DNA of 64,000 nt from PALSA-270 sp963770915. GTDB taxonomy: Bacteria > Acidobacteriota > Terriglobia > Terriglobales > Acidobacteriaceae. Positions 33,106-42,927 of this stretch are shown in pieces. Made by a program: the position numbers and the translations under genes. Below the pieces are notes generated by a model that was not told where the DNA came from, did no database searches, and saw nothing but the letters and a program-made list of their open reading frames with translations. Position 1 is the stretch's first letter; each line of letters opens with the position of its first letter. The stretch spans positions 3,472,001 through 3,536,000 of the forward strand of contig CAVYRG010000001.1 of the NCBI GenBank assembly GCA_963770915.1, read 5' to 3'.

Positions 33106-34011
33106 ATGGCGATCGCTGACATGATGGGAAATCCGTGCGCACCGCGCTCCCTCGTCTCCAGGCTTCGCGATTACTACATTCTGACCAAGCCGGAAGTGAA
33201 CCTGCTGATCCTCATGACCACTTCCGCCGCGTACTACTTGGGAAGCGGCTCGAACTTCAGGTTGCTTGGACTGTTCAATACGTTGGTCGGCACATTGTTG
33301 GTTGCCAGCGGCACGGCGACTCTGAATCAATATATGGAGCGCGCGCATGATGCACAAATGCGCCGAACTGCGACTCGGCCCCTGGTTTCCGGAAGGCTCT
33401 CCCCGTCCGAAGCGTTGTATTTCGGGCTTGCGCTGAGTGTGGCGGGCGGAATTTACCTGCTCCTGACGGTGAACGGGCTGGCCTCGATTTTGGCCATTTC
33501 CACGCTTCTCTCCTACCTGTTGGTCTACACTCCGCTGAAGCGTAAGACTCCGCTGTGCACAATGCTTGGCGCCATTCCAGGCGCGATGCCGACTCTGATC
33601 GGCTGGGCAGGGGCGTCGGACGGCCTCAGCCGCCAAGCTTGGTTTCTCTTTGCAGTGCTATTCCTGTGGCAATTCCCGCATTTCCTGGCCATCGCGCTGA
33701 TGTATCGCGAAGATTACGCGCAGGCGGGCTTCAAGATGTTGCCCGATTTCGATGCCGACGGCCGCTTCACTCGTGCAGAAATCATCGCTTTCACCGTAGC
33801 CGTAGTTGCGATCACCATGCTGCCCCTCGGCAGCCGAGGCTTCAGCGCGCTGTATCTTTTGCCGGTGGCAGCGGCAGGACTGTTCTTTCTGTATTACGGA
33901 GCGAGGCTATCCCAGGCTCCTTCCCGCAGCGCCGCCAGCCGTTTGGTTCACGTCTCAGTGATCTACTTGCCCGTTGTCCTTGGCATGATGATGGTCTGCA
34001 AGACGGCATAG
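33106..34011 (+). CDS. ctaB: Protoheme IX farnesyltransferase (heme O synthase)
   Basis: A 301-residue UbiA-superfamily membrane enzyme that transfers farnesyl to heme b to make heme O for terminal oxidases. The N-terminal YYILTKPEVNLLILMT and the Asp-rich motif NQYMERAHDAQMRRTATRP are diagnostic, as is the second polar motif YREDYAQAGFKML. Seven to nine hydrophobic helices are visible. No ctaA or cytochrome oxidase genes are nearby, so it is isolated from its usual partners, between carbohydrate genes. A TATACT box near 32981 may be its promoter, but no convincing -35 accompanies it. Confidence 0.93.
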   Translation: MAIADMMGNPCAPRSLVSRLRDYYILTKPEVNLLILMTTSAAYYLGSGSNFRLLGLFNTLVGTLLVASGTATLNQYMERAHDAQMRRTATRPLVSGRLSPSEALYFGLALSVAGGIYLLLTVNGLASILAISTLLSYLLVYTPLKRKTPLCTMLGAIPGAMPTLIGWAGASDGLSRQAWFLFAVLFLWQFPHFLAIALMYREDYAQAGFKMLPDFDADGRFTRAEIIAFTVAVVAITMLPLGSRGFSALYLLPVAAAGLFFLYYGARLSQAPSRSAASRLVHVSVIYLPVVLGMMMVCKTA

Positions 34012-34151
34012 TGTTGTTCGAGATTCGTCAATAGTGAAGCTGCCCGATCGCCGGAATTATCGGAGAAAGACTCCGTGATCACCTGGATTCGCTGGTTGCA
34101 TTGCGAACCTTCCTCGACAGAAATTTCTCGTCTCACCCCAAGGAGAAAAAC

Positions 34152-36647
34152 ATGCGCAGGTTCTGGATTGCGGCGCTAGCAGTGTGTTTGTCGCAGGTGC
34201 TGCTGGCCCGGGTTCGCCCGCGAACTTCGCCGGAGATCGAGAAGCGAGTCGGTCAGATCCTCAGCAAGATGACCCTGGAGGAGAAAATCGACTATATCGG
34301 CGGCCTTAACCAGTTCTACATCCGCGCCATTCCTCGGCTGGGCGTCTCGCAACTGAAAATGGCGGACGGCCCCTTTGGCGTGCGCAACTATGGGCCTTCG
34401 ACAACAATTGCCGGCGGCATTGCGTTGGCTGCGACGTGGGATTCCGCGCTGGTGCGGCAAGCCGGCATAGTGATTGGCGAAGACGCCCGTGCCCGCGGGG
34501 TGCATTTTATGCTGGGGCCGGCAGTGAACATCTATCGCGCGCCTATGAACGGCCGCAATTTCGAGTACTTCGGAGAAGACCCATTTCTGGCCGGCCGGAC
34601 GGCTGTGAATTACATCGAAGGCGTGCAGTCGCAGGGAGTTTGCGCCACCGTCAAGCATTTCACGGGCAACAATTCGGAGTACGACCGTCACAACCTAGAC
34701 GACGTGATTGATGAGCGGACCCTCCGCGAAATCTATCTCCCCGTTTTCGAAGCTGCAGTGAAGCAGGCGCACGTCTGCGCCATCATGGATTCCTACAACC
34801 TCATCAACGGCGAGCACATGACGCAGAACGACTACCTGAACAACCAGGTCGTCACGAAGGAATGGGGCTTCGACGGGATCATCATGTCTGATTGGGACGC
34901 CACCTACGACGGAGTGGCCGCGGCGAATGGCGGTCTCGATCTCGAGATGCCTTCGGGCAAATTTATGAACCGCGCTGCGTTGTTGCCGGCCATTCAAGCC
35001 GGCAAAGTGAGCGAGGCAACCATTGACGATCACGTGCGCCGCATCTTGCGTACGGCATTGACCTTGGGCTGGTTTGACCATGAGCAGACCGATCTCTCGA
35101 TTCCTCTTTACAACCCGGAGGGCCGCCGGGTGGCGTTGCAAACAGCCCGCGAGAGCGTGGCGCTGCTGAAGAACGATGGCCATTTGCTGCCGCTCGATAA
35201 ATCGCAAATCAAAACTCTGGCCGTGATCGGTCCAGATGCCTACCCAGCCGAACCCGTAGGCGGAGGCAGCGCCGCGGTGCGCCCCTTCAGCGCAGTGAGC
35301 CTTATGGAGGGGCTGACTGATTATCTGGGTAATGGCGCGAGGGTTTACTACAAGGCGGGGCTTCCAACCCTGGCAGAGATGGTTCGGGGAACGATGTTCA
35401 CGGCTGACGCTCCAGGGGGCAGAAGGGGGCTTGAGGCGGAGTATTTCGCATCCAGCGACCTAAGCGGGGTCCCGCTGCGAAGCGGAGTCGATGCCAGCGT
35501 CAACTTTGGAGCTGAACATCGGTTGCAGGCCGATTCTCGCTCGGCACGATGGACGGGTTTCTTCCTGGCAAAGGAATCGGGCACCTATCACCTGCTGTTG
35601 CAGGCGAAGGTTGATAGGGGCGGCGCTCGCCTGTTTCTTGATGATGCGCTCGTACTGGACAGATGGACGATTCACAAAGCAACACTTAATGATGGTGTCG
35701 TTAGTCTGAGTGCAGGAGTCCACAAGCTTCGGCTGGAAGCCTATCGCAACGTTCCGTGGGGAGACACGTCACTGCGCCTGGCGTTGATTCCGGTGGATTC
35801 TCTGGTTGATCCAGAAGCTGCCAAGATCGCGGCCCACGCGGACGCGGTAGTCGTTGCCGTGGGCTTTGACCCGGAGACGGAGAGCGAAGGTTCCGACCGC
35901 ACCTTCCACCTGCCCTTAGGGCAAGACGAATTGATCCAGGCGATGCTGGCGGCCAACAAGAGTGTGATCGTAGTCATCACATCTGGCGGCGGAGTGGACA
36001 TGCACGCCTGGGCGGACCGTGTCCCCGCCATTCTCCAGGCGTGGTACCCCGGCCAGGAGGGCGGCACGGCCCTGGCGCAGTTGCTGTTTGGCGACGCCAA
36101 CCCTTCGGGCAAGCTGCCCATCAGCGTCGAGCGGCGCTTCGAAGACAATCCTGTTGCCGGCAACTATTACCCCAATGACGGAGCCACGCGAGTGAAATAC
36201 GCGGAAGGCGTTTTTCTCGGCTATCGCTATTACGACAAGAGCAGCACGAAGCCTTTGTTCCCCTTCGGTTTCGGACTCTCGTATACAACTTTCCGGTATA
36301 GCGATCTCTCGATCTCGCCGCAGAGGGCAAGCGGTGATCAGCCAGTGACGGTCACGTTCAGTTTGAGCAACACCGGCAACCGCGAAGGTGCAGAGGTAGC
36401 CGAACTCTACGTAGCTGACTCGCATTCCAGCGTGCCACGGCCGGTTAAGGAGCTGAAAGGCTTCGCCAGAGTAGATCTGAAGCCGGGCGAGAGCCGCAAG
36501 GTCTCCCTGACGCTGAGCCGTCGAGACCTTTCGTACTATGACGTTAGCAGCAAGCAGTGGAAAGCTGAACCAGGGAAGTTTGGAATCCTAGTAGGAAGTT
36601 CGTCAAAGGACATCAAGCTGCGGGGTGAACTAGACCTGGCAAATTGA
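34152..36647 (+). CDS. GH3 beta-glucosidase with PA14 domain, exported
   Basis: An 831-residue protein from ATG 34152 (AAGGAG upstream), with a signal peptide (MRRFWIAALAVCLSQVLLAR). The GH3 barrel contains KMADGPFGVR, KHFTGNNSE and the nucleophile motif GIIMSDWDATYDG (Asp247). The second GH3 domain carries ETESEGSDR, whose Glu is a likely acid/base. A PA14 sequence (GLEAEYFASSDLSG... through LFLDDALVLDRW, about 425-560) is inserted, as in several bacterial GH3 enzymes, and the C-terminus is a fibronectin-like domain (AEVAELYVADSHSSVPRP). It should cleave beta-linked glucosides or xylosides; the PA14 insert often favours short substrates. Confidence 0.93.
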   Translation: MRRFWIAALAVCLSQVLLARVRPRTSPEIEKRVGQILSKMTLEEKIDYIGGLNQFYIRAIPRLGVSQLKMADGPFGVRNYGPSTTIAGGIALAATWDSALVRQAGIVIGEDARARGVHFMLGPAVNIYRAPMNGRNFEYFGEDPFLAGRTAVNYIEGVQSQGVCATVKHFTGNNSEYDRHNLDDVIDERTLREIYLPVFEAAVKQAHVCAIMDSYNLINGEHMTQNDYLNNQVVTKEWGFDGIIMSDWDATYDGVAAANGGLDLEMPSGKFMNRAALLPAIQAGKVSEATIDDHVRRILRTALTLGWFDHEQTDLSIPLYNPEGRRVALQTARESVALLKNDGHLLPLDKSQIKTLAVIGPDAYPAEPVGGGSAAVRPFSAVSLMEGLTDYLGNGARVYYKAGLPTLAEMVRGTMFTADAPGGRRGLEAEYFASSDLSGVPLRSGVDASVNFGAEHRLQADSRSARWTGFFLAKESGTYHLLLQAKVDRGGARLFLDDALVLDRWTIHKATLNDGVVSLSAGVHKLRLEAYRNVPWGDTSLRLALIPVDSLVDPEAAKIAAHADAVVVAVGFDPETESEGSDRTFHLPLGQDELIQAMLAANKSVIVVITSGGGVDMHAWADRVPAILQAWYPGQEGGTALAQLLFGDANPSGKLPISVERRFEDNPVAGNYYPNDGATRVKYAEGVFLGYRYYDKSSTKPLFPFGFGLSYTTFRYSDLSISPQRASGDQPVTVTFSLSNTGNREGAEVAELYVADSHSSVPRPVKELKGFARVDLKPGESRKVSLTLSRRDLSYYDVSSKQWKAEPGKFGILVGSSSKDIKLRGELDLAN

Positions 36648-36679
36648 CCGCTGCAGGAAGCGCAGTAGACAGGGCAACT

Positions 36680-39274
36680 TCAGTCGTTTTTCAACTCTTC
36701 GAGCAACGCCTCTTCCAGCTGCTTCTGATGCTCCAGTATCAGCTTGGTTCCCCCTGAGGTGAGATAGAAAGCATCGATCGCCATTTGCCCTTCCGTATCG
36801 ATTAGCGCAATCTCGATGTTGCACTCCAGATACGAAAACCTTGAGCAGATGCGGTGGAGTAGCCCCAGGTGGTCCTGCGTGATCACCTGGACGAGAGTGC
36901 TCGTAGAAGAACAGGTGTCGTCGAAAGTAATCTGCGTATCAATCTTGACTTTGAGAATACGGTTCTTCTCTTCGGAGCGCTTGCGATCCTGCAGCATTCG
37001 ATCCAAATCCGCTTCACCCATCAGAACATCCGAGATGCTGCGCTTGAAGCGCTCCCACTCTGGCTGATTGAGCTCCAGCGTGCGGAAGCGGTCGGTGAAA
37101 AAGAACGTATCCACCACGGTGCCGGCCTGATTGGAGAATGCATTGGCCTTGACGATGTTCATGCCCCAGGCCGCGATCGCCCCGGCCACTTTCGCGAAAA
37201 GAAAAGGATGGTCCCGAGTTACCAGTGTGAGTTCAAACCAATGGCGGCCGCGCCGCAGATCAAGCTGAACCGGATCGTCGCCGAGGCAATCCGCCATATG
37301 GACGTGGCGCAGGATATCCTCCGGCGGGTAGACGCGCAGATAACGTTTGGGCAGTCCCTCGAGAAACGTCTTCTCGTTCTTGCCCGCCACGGAAGCCATG
37401 TTCTGCAGCCGCGAGAGTGCCTGGCCATCGCCATTTACGTGCACGCGCTCGTCAGCGCTGCGGTTCAGGTAGTTGCTGGCGCCGATGTAAAGCTGCCACA
37501 CGTTTTCGGCCTTCCATGGCGTGAGGGCCTCTGGGTTGACGGCCTTGATGTCGGCGTAAGTCAGCAAGCACAGCATCTTCAGCCGCTCCGGCGTGCCCAC
37601 TTTTTCGGCGAAGGCGTGGACGTTTTCGGGATCAAAGATATCCCGGCGCATGGTCGCCGACATTTCCAAATGGTTGGCGATGAGGAAGCGAATCGCGTCG
37701 CTGTCATGCGAATCCAGCTCGAACCTCTTCAAACATCCCTCGGCAATCTCCAAACTCGCGTGGATATGGTCCGGGTCAGGCACGCCTTTGCCGACGTCGT
37801 GCAACAAAAGAGCAAGGTAGAGCAATTCCGGCTGCTCCAGTTCTTCCAGAATCCTGCCGTAGCGCTGGTCCCACTCCGCCGGCGAACGGCGCGCCCGGTG
37901 CAGGCTTTCGATGGCCAGGAACGTGTGTTCGTCGACCGTGAAGCGGTGATAGAAGTCGCGCACGACGAAAGAGTCGATGAGTTTCAGCTCCGGCAGCAAA
38001 ACCGTAAGTACGTGCAGGGAGTGCATGGCCCGCAGTGCGTCGGCGGCATGGGGCTGGACGAGGATAGCCTGAAGATAGCGCCAGGCTGCGGCGCCCGAGG
38101 GTGGGTTCTCCGCGAATCCTGGCAAGACCTGCTCGATGCGATTTTCGGTCGTTGTGCTCAGGCGCAGGCCGTGATGTGCCATGAAGTCAAACAGCCGCAT
38201 CAGCAAGTCAGGATCCTGCAACGCGGCTGGCTGCTGCAGAAAAATGAGGCCGTCGACCACAGAGAAATCCGCATTGGAAAGCCGCGAGCGCCAGTTCTGG
38301 AATTGGCGGTAGAGGGAAGAGCGAGCAGCGGGAATTTCCTCGAGAAGTTGAATGGACGCGCGGTAAATCGCACGGGCGTGGCTGAAATAAATCCGCATCC
38401 AGTCAGCTGCGCTAAGAGCACCAACGCCGGGAGTCCCAATTCCACGTAAGGCGGCTTCGTCCTGGGCTTCCCATGTGAGCATGTTGTCATCGCGCCCATG
38501 GCGGAAGTGCAGGAAACAGCGGACCGACATTAAAAAATCCAGCGCCGGTTCAAAATCCCGCCGCATGGTGGGCGCCAGCACGGCGTTTGGAGCAGGCCAG
38601 TCGCGAGCTTTGTCCATAGCGGAAATCAGCCCCAGCCAGCAAGCCACGTTGTAGTCGCGCAGACCGCCGGGCGTCTCCTTGAGGTTCGGCTCCAGGTGGA
38701 AAATCGTCGCGCCGTATTTGCCGTGACGGTCGTGGGTAATCTCGGCTAAACGCTGCACCAGGCTTTGCGACTCCCGCATAACCATTTTGGGGATCAACTT
38801 GTCATGGAGCTGAAGGAACAGCTGCCGGTCCCCGGCCAGCAGGCGGGAATCCAGCAGTGAGATGGCAAACTCCACGTTTTCCGGATCAAAATGGTCCGCC
38901 TCGGAAATCAGGCGAGTCGAAGGGCTGAGCTTCATGCGCAGGTCCCAAAGCTCCTGCGAAAAGCGGCGAACTCTCTCCCGGAAGTCCGCTTCGGTCTCGC
39001 GGTCAGCGAAGACAAAGAGGAGATCCACGTCGGAGTAAGGGAAAAGCCAGCCCCGGCCGAACCCTCCCAGAGCGACCAGGGCGAGATTCCGAATTTCACC
39101 CTGCGGGGCGATGATCTTCTTCCACAGGGCCAGAACAACGCTTTCCACCAGGGCTGTGCGCCGCGCGAGCGCGGTCCGGCCGTCCCCGGTGGCGGCAAAT
39201 TCGCGCTGGATTTCGCCCGACTGCTGAGCGTAGGTGTTTCGCAATCCGTCGGTGACTGAAGGCGCGGTGGACAT
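36680..39274 (-). CDS. glnD: Protein-PII uridylyltransferase / uridylyl-removing enzyme
   Basis: An 864-residue bifunctional nitrogen sensor. The nucleotidyltransferase motif GGFGRGWLFPYSDVDLLFVF is at the N-terminus. It is followed by the GlnD adenylyl-transferase-linked helical region, an HD domain (LLLHDVGKGVPDPDHIH) and two C-terminal ACT domains (HWFELTLVTRDHPFLFAKVA and STLVQVITQDHLGLLHRICS). It modifies PII proteins according to glutamine and thereby controls glutamine synthetase. No PII gene was seen in the window. The ammonium transporter gene lies 194 bases upstream on the same strand. Confidence 0.95.
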   Translation of the reverse strand: MSTAPSVTDGLRNTYAQQSGEIQREFAATGDGRTALARRTALVESVVLALWKKIIAPQGEIRNLALVALGGFGRGWLFPYSDVDLLFVFADRETEADFRERVRRFSQELWDLRMKLSPSTRLISEADHFDPENVEFAISLLDSRLLAGDRQLFLQLHDKLIPKMVMRESQSLVQRLAEITHDRHGKYGATIFHLEPNLKETPGGLRDYNVACWLGLISAMDKARDWPAPNAVLAPTMRRDFEPALDFLMSVRCFLHFRHGRDDNMLTWEAQDEAALRGIGTPGVGALSAADWMRIYFSHARAIYRASIQLLEEIPAARSSLYRQFQNWRSRLSNADFSVVDGLIFLQQPAALQDPDLLMRLFDFMAHHGLRLSTTTENRIEQVLPGFAENPPSGAAAWRYLQAILVQPHAADALRAMHSLHVLTVLLPELKLIDSFVVRDFYHRFTVDEHTFLAIESLHRARRSPAEWDQRYGRILEELEQPELLYLALLLHDVGKGVPDPDHIHASLEIAEGCLKRFELDSHDSDAIRFLIANHLEMSATMRRDIFDPENVHAFAEKVGTPERLKMLCLLTYADIKAVNPEALTPWKAENVWQLYIGASNYLNRSADERVHVNGDGQALSRLQNMASVAGKNEKTFLEGLPKRYLRVYPPEDILRHVHMADCLGDDPVQLDLRRGRHWFELTLVTRDHPFLFAKVAGAIAAWGMNIVKANAFSNQAGTVVDTFFFTDRFRTLELNQPEWERFKRSISDVLMGEADLDRMLQDRKRSEEKNRILKVKIDTQITFDDTCSSTSTLVQVITQDHLGLLHRICSRFSYLECNIEIALIDTEGQMAIDAFYLTSGGTKLILEHQKQLEEALLEELKND

Positions 39275-39468
39275 GCGGGTTTCCGGGGCTATGCGATGAG
39301 GGACCCTATACCATTTTATCCGCCGCGACGGCGGGCAGGGGCTCGAATAGTCGCTTCACTCTACGCGCCAGCCAAAGCGCCACGGAAATCGAAACTATTT
39401 ATCGTCGTCATCAGGAATTGTTATGAGTTGCGGGCCATGCTTGTGTCCTCAAGTTTCGCTCATTCCGC

Positions 39469-40908
39469 TCAAGCGGAAATCTCCCAGACATATCCTTCTT
39501 CTCCATGCTGCGACAAGTCGAGTCCTTGGATTTCCTCCTCCTCCGCCACCCTAAGACCGAGGGTAGAGTCCACGATTTTGAGAATCACCAGCGTGCCCAC
39601 CACGGCAAGACTTGATGCGATCAGCACACCCATACACTGATTGAGCAGCTGATGGAAGTTGCCTTCCAGCAGCCCGGAACGGAGCGTGTTGCCTTGCGCA
39701 TCTTTGAAAATGGGATTGATGGCGCTAGAGGCAAACACTCCGGTCAGCAGCGCGCCCAATGCGCCGCCCGCGCCATGAATGCCAAAAGCATCGAGAGAAT
39801 CGTCGTAGCGGAAGCGTGCCTTAATGCGTGTCACCATGAAATAGCAGAAAATCCCGGCAAGCGCTCCAATGCAAAGGGCGGCCATGGGACCGACGAAACC
39901 GGCAGCAGGCGTAATGGCCACTAGTCCCGCGACCGCGCCCGAAATCGCTCCCAGAGCGCTGGGTTTGCCGTGCCGCAGCCACTCGGCCCCGCCCCAGCCT
40001 ACCACCGCAGCGGCCGCAGCAAGGTGCGTTGCCACAAAGGCGCTGCTGGCTAAGCTGCCGGAAGCCAGTGCGCTGCCCGCATTGAAACCAAACCAGCCCA
40101 CCCACAGCATGCAAGCTCCCACAAAACTGAGCACCATGCTGTGCGGGGGCATCGGCTCATGCGGATAACCCACCCTTCGCCCAAGGTAGAGAGCACATAC
40201 CAGGGCGGAGACTCCCGAGGTCACATGAACCACGGTACCGCCGGCAAAATCCAAAGTCGGGAAGTAGCCGCCAAGCGCGGCATTCAGCAGTCCGCCTTTA
40301 CCCCACACCATGTGCGCCATGGGGTCGTACACAAGCACGGACCATAGAACCATGAACAGCACCATGGCACTGAACTTCATGCGCTCGGCGAATGCCCCAG
40401 TAATCAGTGCAGGCGTGATGATGGCGAACATGAGTTGATAGATCATGAACGTCTGCTGCGGAATGGTGCTCGAATACGCGGCATCAGGCTGAGCTCCCAC
40501 GCCGTGCAAAAACAAATGACTCAGATCCCCGACAAAATGACTGCCCGAGCCGAAAGCCAGGCTGTACCCGAATAGCGCCCACAGCACGGAGATCAAAGCC
40601 ATCAGGGTGAAGCTTTGCATCATGGTGGCAAGGACGTTCTTCTTCCGCACCATGCCGCCATAGAAGAGAGCTAGTCCGGGGCCGGTCATCATCAGCACCA
40701 GGGCTGAGCAGGTCAGCATCCAGGCATTGTCAGCAGAGCTTTTGGCCTCACGGCTGTCCTGCTCCAGCTTTGCAAGCCGTGCTTCTTTTTGTTCCGCCGA
40801 GGCATTCACCCATTCAACCTGAGTAAGCGGCGCCAACGCGAGCACAGAGGGTACAAACGAACAGAAGAAAAGGGATGCAATCAGAATACGAGAGAGTCGG
40901 TTTTTCAT
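39469..40908 (-). CDS. amtB: Ammonium transporter AmtB
   Basis: A 479-residue transporter with a cleavable-looking signal peptide (MKNRLSRILIASLFFCSFVPSVLALA) and eleven helices. Pore residues are conserved: the first His in GGTVVHVTSGVSALV, the second in FGIHGAGGALGALLTG, and the FFYGG-type segment LALFYGGMVRKKN. It conducts ammonium or ammonia across the inner membrane. Usually a glnK gene is adjacent; here only glnD is nearby. A low-similarity linker precedes the first helix (residues ~30-60), which is helical and charged. Confidence 0.95.
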   Translation of the reverse strand: MKNRLSRILIASLFFCSFVPSVLALAPLTQVEWVNASAEQKEARLAKLEQDSREAKSSADNAWMLTCSALVLMMTGPGLALFYGGMVRKKNVLATMMQSFTLMALISVLWALFGYSLAFGSGSHFVGDLSHLFLHGVGAQPDAAYSSTIPQQTFMIYQLMFAIITPALITGAFAERMKFSAMVLFMVLWSVLVYDPMAHMVWGKGGLLNAALGGYFPTLDFAGGTVVHVTSGVSALVCALYLGRRVGYPHEPMPPHSMVLSFVGACMLWVGWFGFNAGSALASGSLASSAFVATHLAAAAAVVGWGGAEWLRHGKPSALGAISGAVAGLVAITPAAGFVGPMAALCIGALAGIFCYFMVTRIKARFRYDDSLDAFGIHGAGGALGALLTGVFASSAINPIFKDAQGNTLRSGLLEGNFHQLLNQCMGVLIASSLAVVGTLVILKIVDSTLGLRVAEEEEIQGLDLSQHGEEGYVWEISA

Positions 40909-41036
40909 GAGCCTTCAGTTCGCCCTTAGAGTGGGGAGCGGCGGAACGGCACAGAACGCCGCGCGCGACGCAATCTAAACCGATGATCTTACATCAGAGA
41001 ATTGAGTGATGCATGAGCAATTAGCTCAGGGGCACC

Positions 41037-41714
41037 ATGTATGATCTGGTTTTAGACTCTGGGGCGAAACCATCAGTGACTGAAGCAAAGGTGAAAGTCG
41101 AGGGAGTGATCTTTGACTATGGCCGGGTGCTTTGCCTTCCGCAGCAACCTGCCGACATCGAAGGCATGGCCGGAATTTGCGGCGTGCCCGTCCCACGCTT
41201 CCAGGATCTCTACTGGAAGTTTCGCATTAGTTATGACCGGGCGGAATTGACCGGCGAATCCTACTGGCATATGGTGGCCAGAGAGAATGAGGGAGAATTC
41301 AGCCGCGAACAAGTTGAGCAATTGATGGACTTGGACGCCATGAGTTGGTCGCGCCGCAACGACGCGACGCTGGCCTGGGTGGAACAGTTGCGCGCTGCTA
41401 AACTGCGTCTGGGCGTGCTCTCCAACATGCCGCTTCCAATCGGCAACCACCTCAGGACGCACTGCGATTGGTTTGCGAACTTCGACAACCTGACGTTTTC
41501 CTGTGATGTAGGACAAGTGAAACCGGCTCCCGCGATCTATGAAATCTGCTTAAAAAAACTGGGCCTGCGAGCCGAAGATGCTCTGTTTCTCGACGACATT
41601 GCTGTCAACGTAGAAGGGGCCGCGAGAATGGGCATTCACAGCGTGATTTTTGAGACCGCTGAACGAACGATTCCGTCGGTTGCACAGCGCTTTCATCTTC
41701 CCGCCCCATTCTGA
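41037..41714 (+). CDS. HAD-family hydrolase
   Basis: A 225-residue cytoplasmic phosphatase of subfamily IA. Motif I is FDYGRVL, where the second catalytic Asp is replaced by Gly (FDxG, as in YihX-type enzymes). Motif II is LSNMP, motif III the Lys in QVKPAP and motif IV FLDDIAVNVEGA. A helical cap follows motif I. The substrate may be a sugar phosphate such as glucose-1-phosphate, by analogy with YihX. It stands alone, convergent with the GAF gene. Confidence 0.85.
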   Translation: MYDLVLDSGAKPSVTEAKVKVEGVIFDYGRVLCLPQQPADIEGMAGICGVPVPRFQDLYWKFRISYDRAELTGESYWHMVARENEGEFSREQVEQLMDLDAMSWSRRNDATLAWVEQLRAAKLRLGVLSNMPLPIGNHLRTHCDWFANFDNLTFSCDVGQVKPAPAIYEICLKKLGLRAEDALFLDDIAVNVEGAARMGIHSVIFETAERTIPSVAQRFHLPAPF

Positions 41715-41770
41715 TGAGAAGAGAAGGGAAACTGTTCATGCGACCGCAGTGAAGTCCAAGCGGTCCGAGC

Positions 41771-42346
41771 TTACTCCTCTGAGCCGTCGGGGCTTTGCAT
41801 GAATCCAGAGTGGGCAGCCAGGCTGGCGGCATGTTCGAGTTGATGCAATTGGTCTACCGTGAAGTCAGGACCGGATGACACTAAATCGTAGCCCTTGCGG
41901 CTGACCTGAATGATCCCCAAAACCTTGCCTTTCGCATCCAGGATTGGGGCGGACATGAGCTTTTGGATAGGCTTTTCCGGCGGCGTATTATCGCCCATGT
42001 GGCCGAGGCGCACGCTCTCAAAAACACTGGCGTGTTTAATCTGCAGAAAATTGTTGTACCGCTCGGCCTTCCTGCCGATCGCTGTGTGACTGGCCACAGC
42101 GGACCCGCTGGAAAGTGGTATCGAACCTGCCGTCCGCAGCTCAGGAGGAAACACAAACTTGAGTTGGCCGCCTTCTGCCCGGAACATGGCCACCTCAGTG
42201 GCGTGCACTTGAAAGACCTTTGCGAGCTCCTGGCAAAACTCCTCCAGGCTGGCGCCGGCGACCACCGAACTCCTTAGTGTGGCAAGAGCGGGGGCGGTAG
42301 CCGCTCCCACCGAAATCGCATCCGAACTGCGCTTCCCTCGCTGCAT
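41771..42346 (-). CDS. GAF-domain protein
   Basis: A 191-residue protein that is almost entirely one GAF domain: LRSSVVAGASLEEFCQELAK, VHATEVAMFRAEGGQLKFVF, then KPIQKLMSAPILDAKGKVLG and FTVDQLHQLEHAASLAAHS. There is no catalytic or DNA-binding domain, so it probably acts as a ligand-sensing or adaptor protein. The gene for a single-domain receiver lies upstream on the same strand (gap of 45 bases), so the two may form a signalling pair. Confidence 0.75.
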   Translation of the reverse strand: MQRGKRSSDAISVGAATAPALATLRSSVVAGASLEEFCQELAKVFQVHATEVAMFRAEGGQLKFVFPPELRTAGSIPLSSGSAVASHTAIGRKAERYNNFLQIKHASVFESVRLGHMGDNTPPEKPIQKLMSAPILDAKGKVLGIIQVSRKGYDLVSSGPDFTVDQLHQLEHAASLAAHSGFMQSPDGSEE

Positions 42347-42391
42347 GTCCTCAATCTGCCAAAACAGAAAGCTCCTGTTAGCAGGCTTCCG

Positions 42392-42787
42392 TCACACCTC
42401 GTTGCTGGTCAAACTCAGGACGGTAGAGATCGCTCGCAGCAGGCCGACGGAGCCATTCTCGATTCCGAGTTGCGATTTCTCAAAATACGCCGCCGCGCCC
42501 TCGTGGAGTAGCTTCGCCGCGTTGCTCTGCGGCAGGCTGCTCAAAACAATGACGGGGATTCGCGCCGTCTTCGAATCCTGCTTCAACGCGTGCAACAGCT
42601 GGGGGCCTGGCATTTTGGGCAGCATCATGTCCAATACAATCAGATCAGGCAGTTTCTCGCGGGCAATGCGCAGTCCTTCTTCCCCGTCCTCTGCAACCAG
42701 CACGGTATAGCCGGATTTGGAAACGGCCAGCTCGTTGGCACGGCGCAGAAACTTGCTGTCGTCGATGAGAAGCACAGTCCCCTTCAT
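42392..42787 (-). CDS. CheY-like single-domain response regulator
   Basis: A 131-residue receiver. The phosphorylation site is intact: acidic pair Asp9-Asp10 (LLIDDSKF), phosphoacceptor Asp53 (VLDMMLPKMPG), Ser in IVLSSLP, and Lys in AYFEKSQ. The start at 42787 (MKGTVLLIDD) is chosen because the receiver fold begins there; upstream in-frame codons are not receiver-like. There is no output domain. It contrasts with the degenerate receiver at 3.7 kb. Confidence 0.88.
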   Translation of the reverse strand: MKGTVLLIDDSKFLRRANELAVSKSGYTVLVAEDGEEGLRIAREKLPDLIVLDMMLPKMPGPQLLHALKQDSKTARIPVIVLSSLPQSNAAKLLHEGAAAYFEKSQLGIENGSVGLLRAISTVLSLTSNEV

Positions 42788-42927
42788 AGAGTGTCTCGAT
42801 ATAACTGCTTGAGGGGAGAGGCTGCTGCCAGAATAACAATCTATGTTCTCGCCTTGGCAGAGAGGGGGCAAGTTACCAAGGGTGGCGGACCTCCGGCCCG
42901 AACGTTCTAGCCTCTTCCAACCCGGAA

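Noticed and set aside
36869..38449. 526-codon plus-strand frame opposite glnD
   Set aside because: GC-driven antisense open frame; glnD has all expected motifs on the minus strand.
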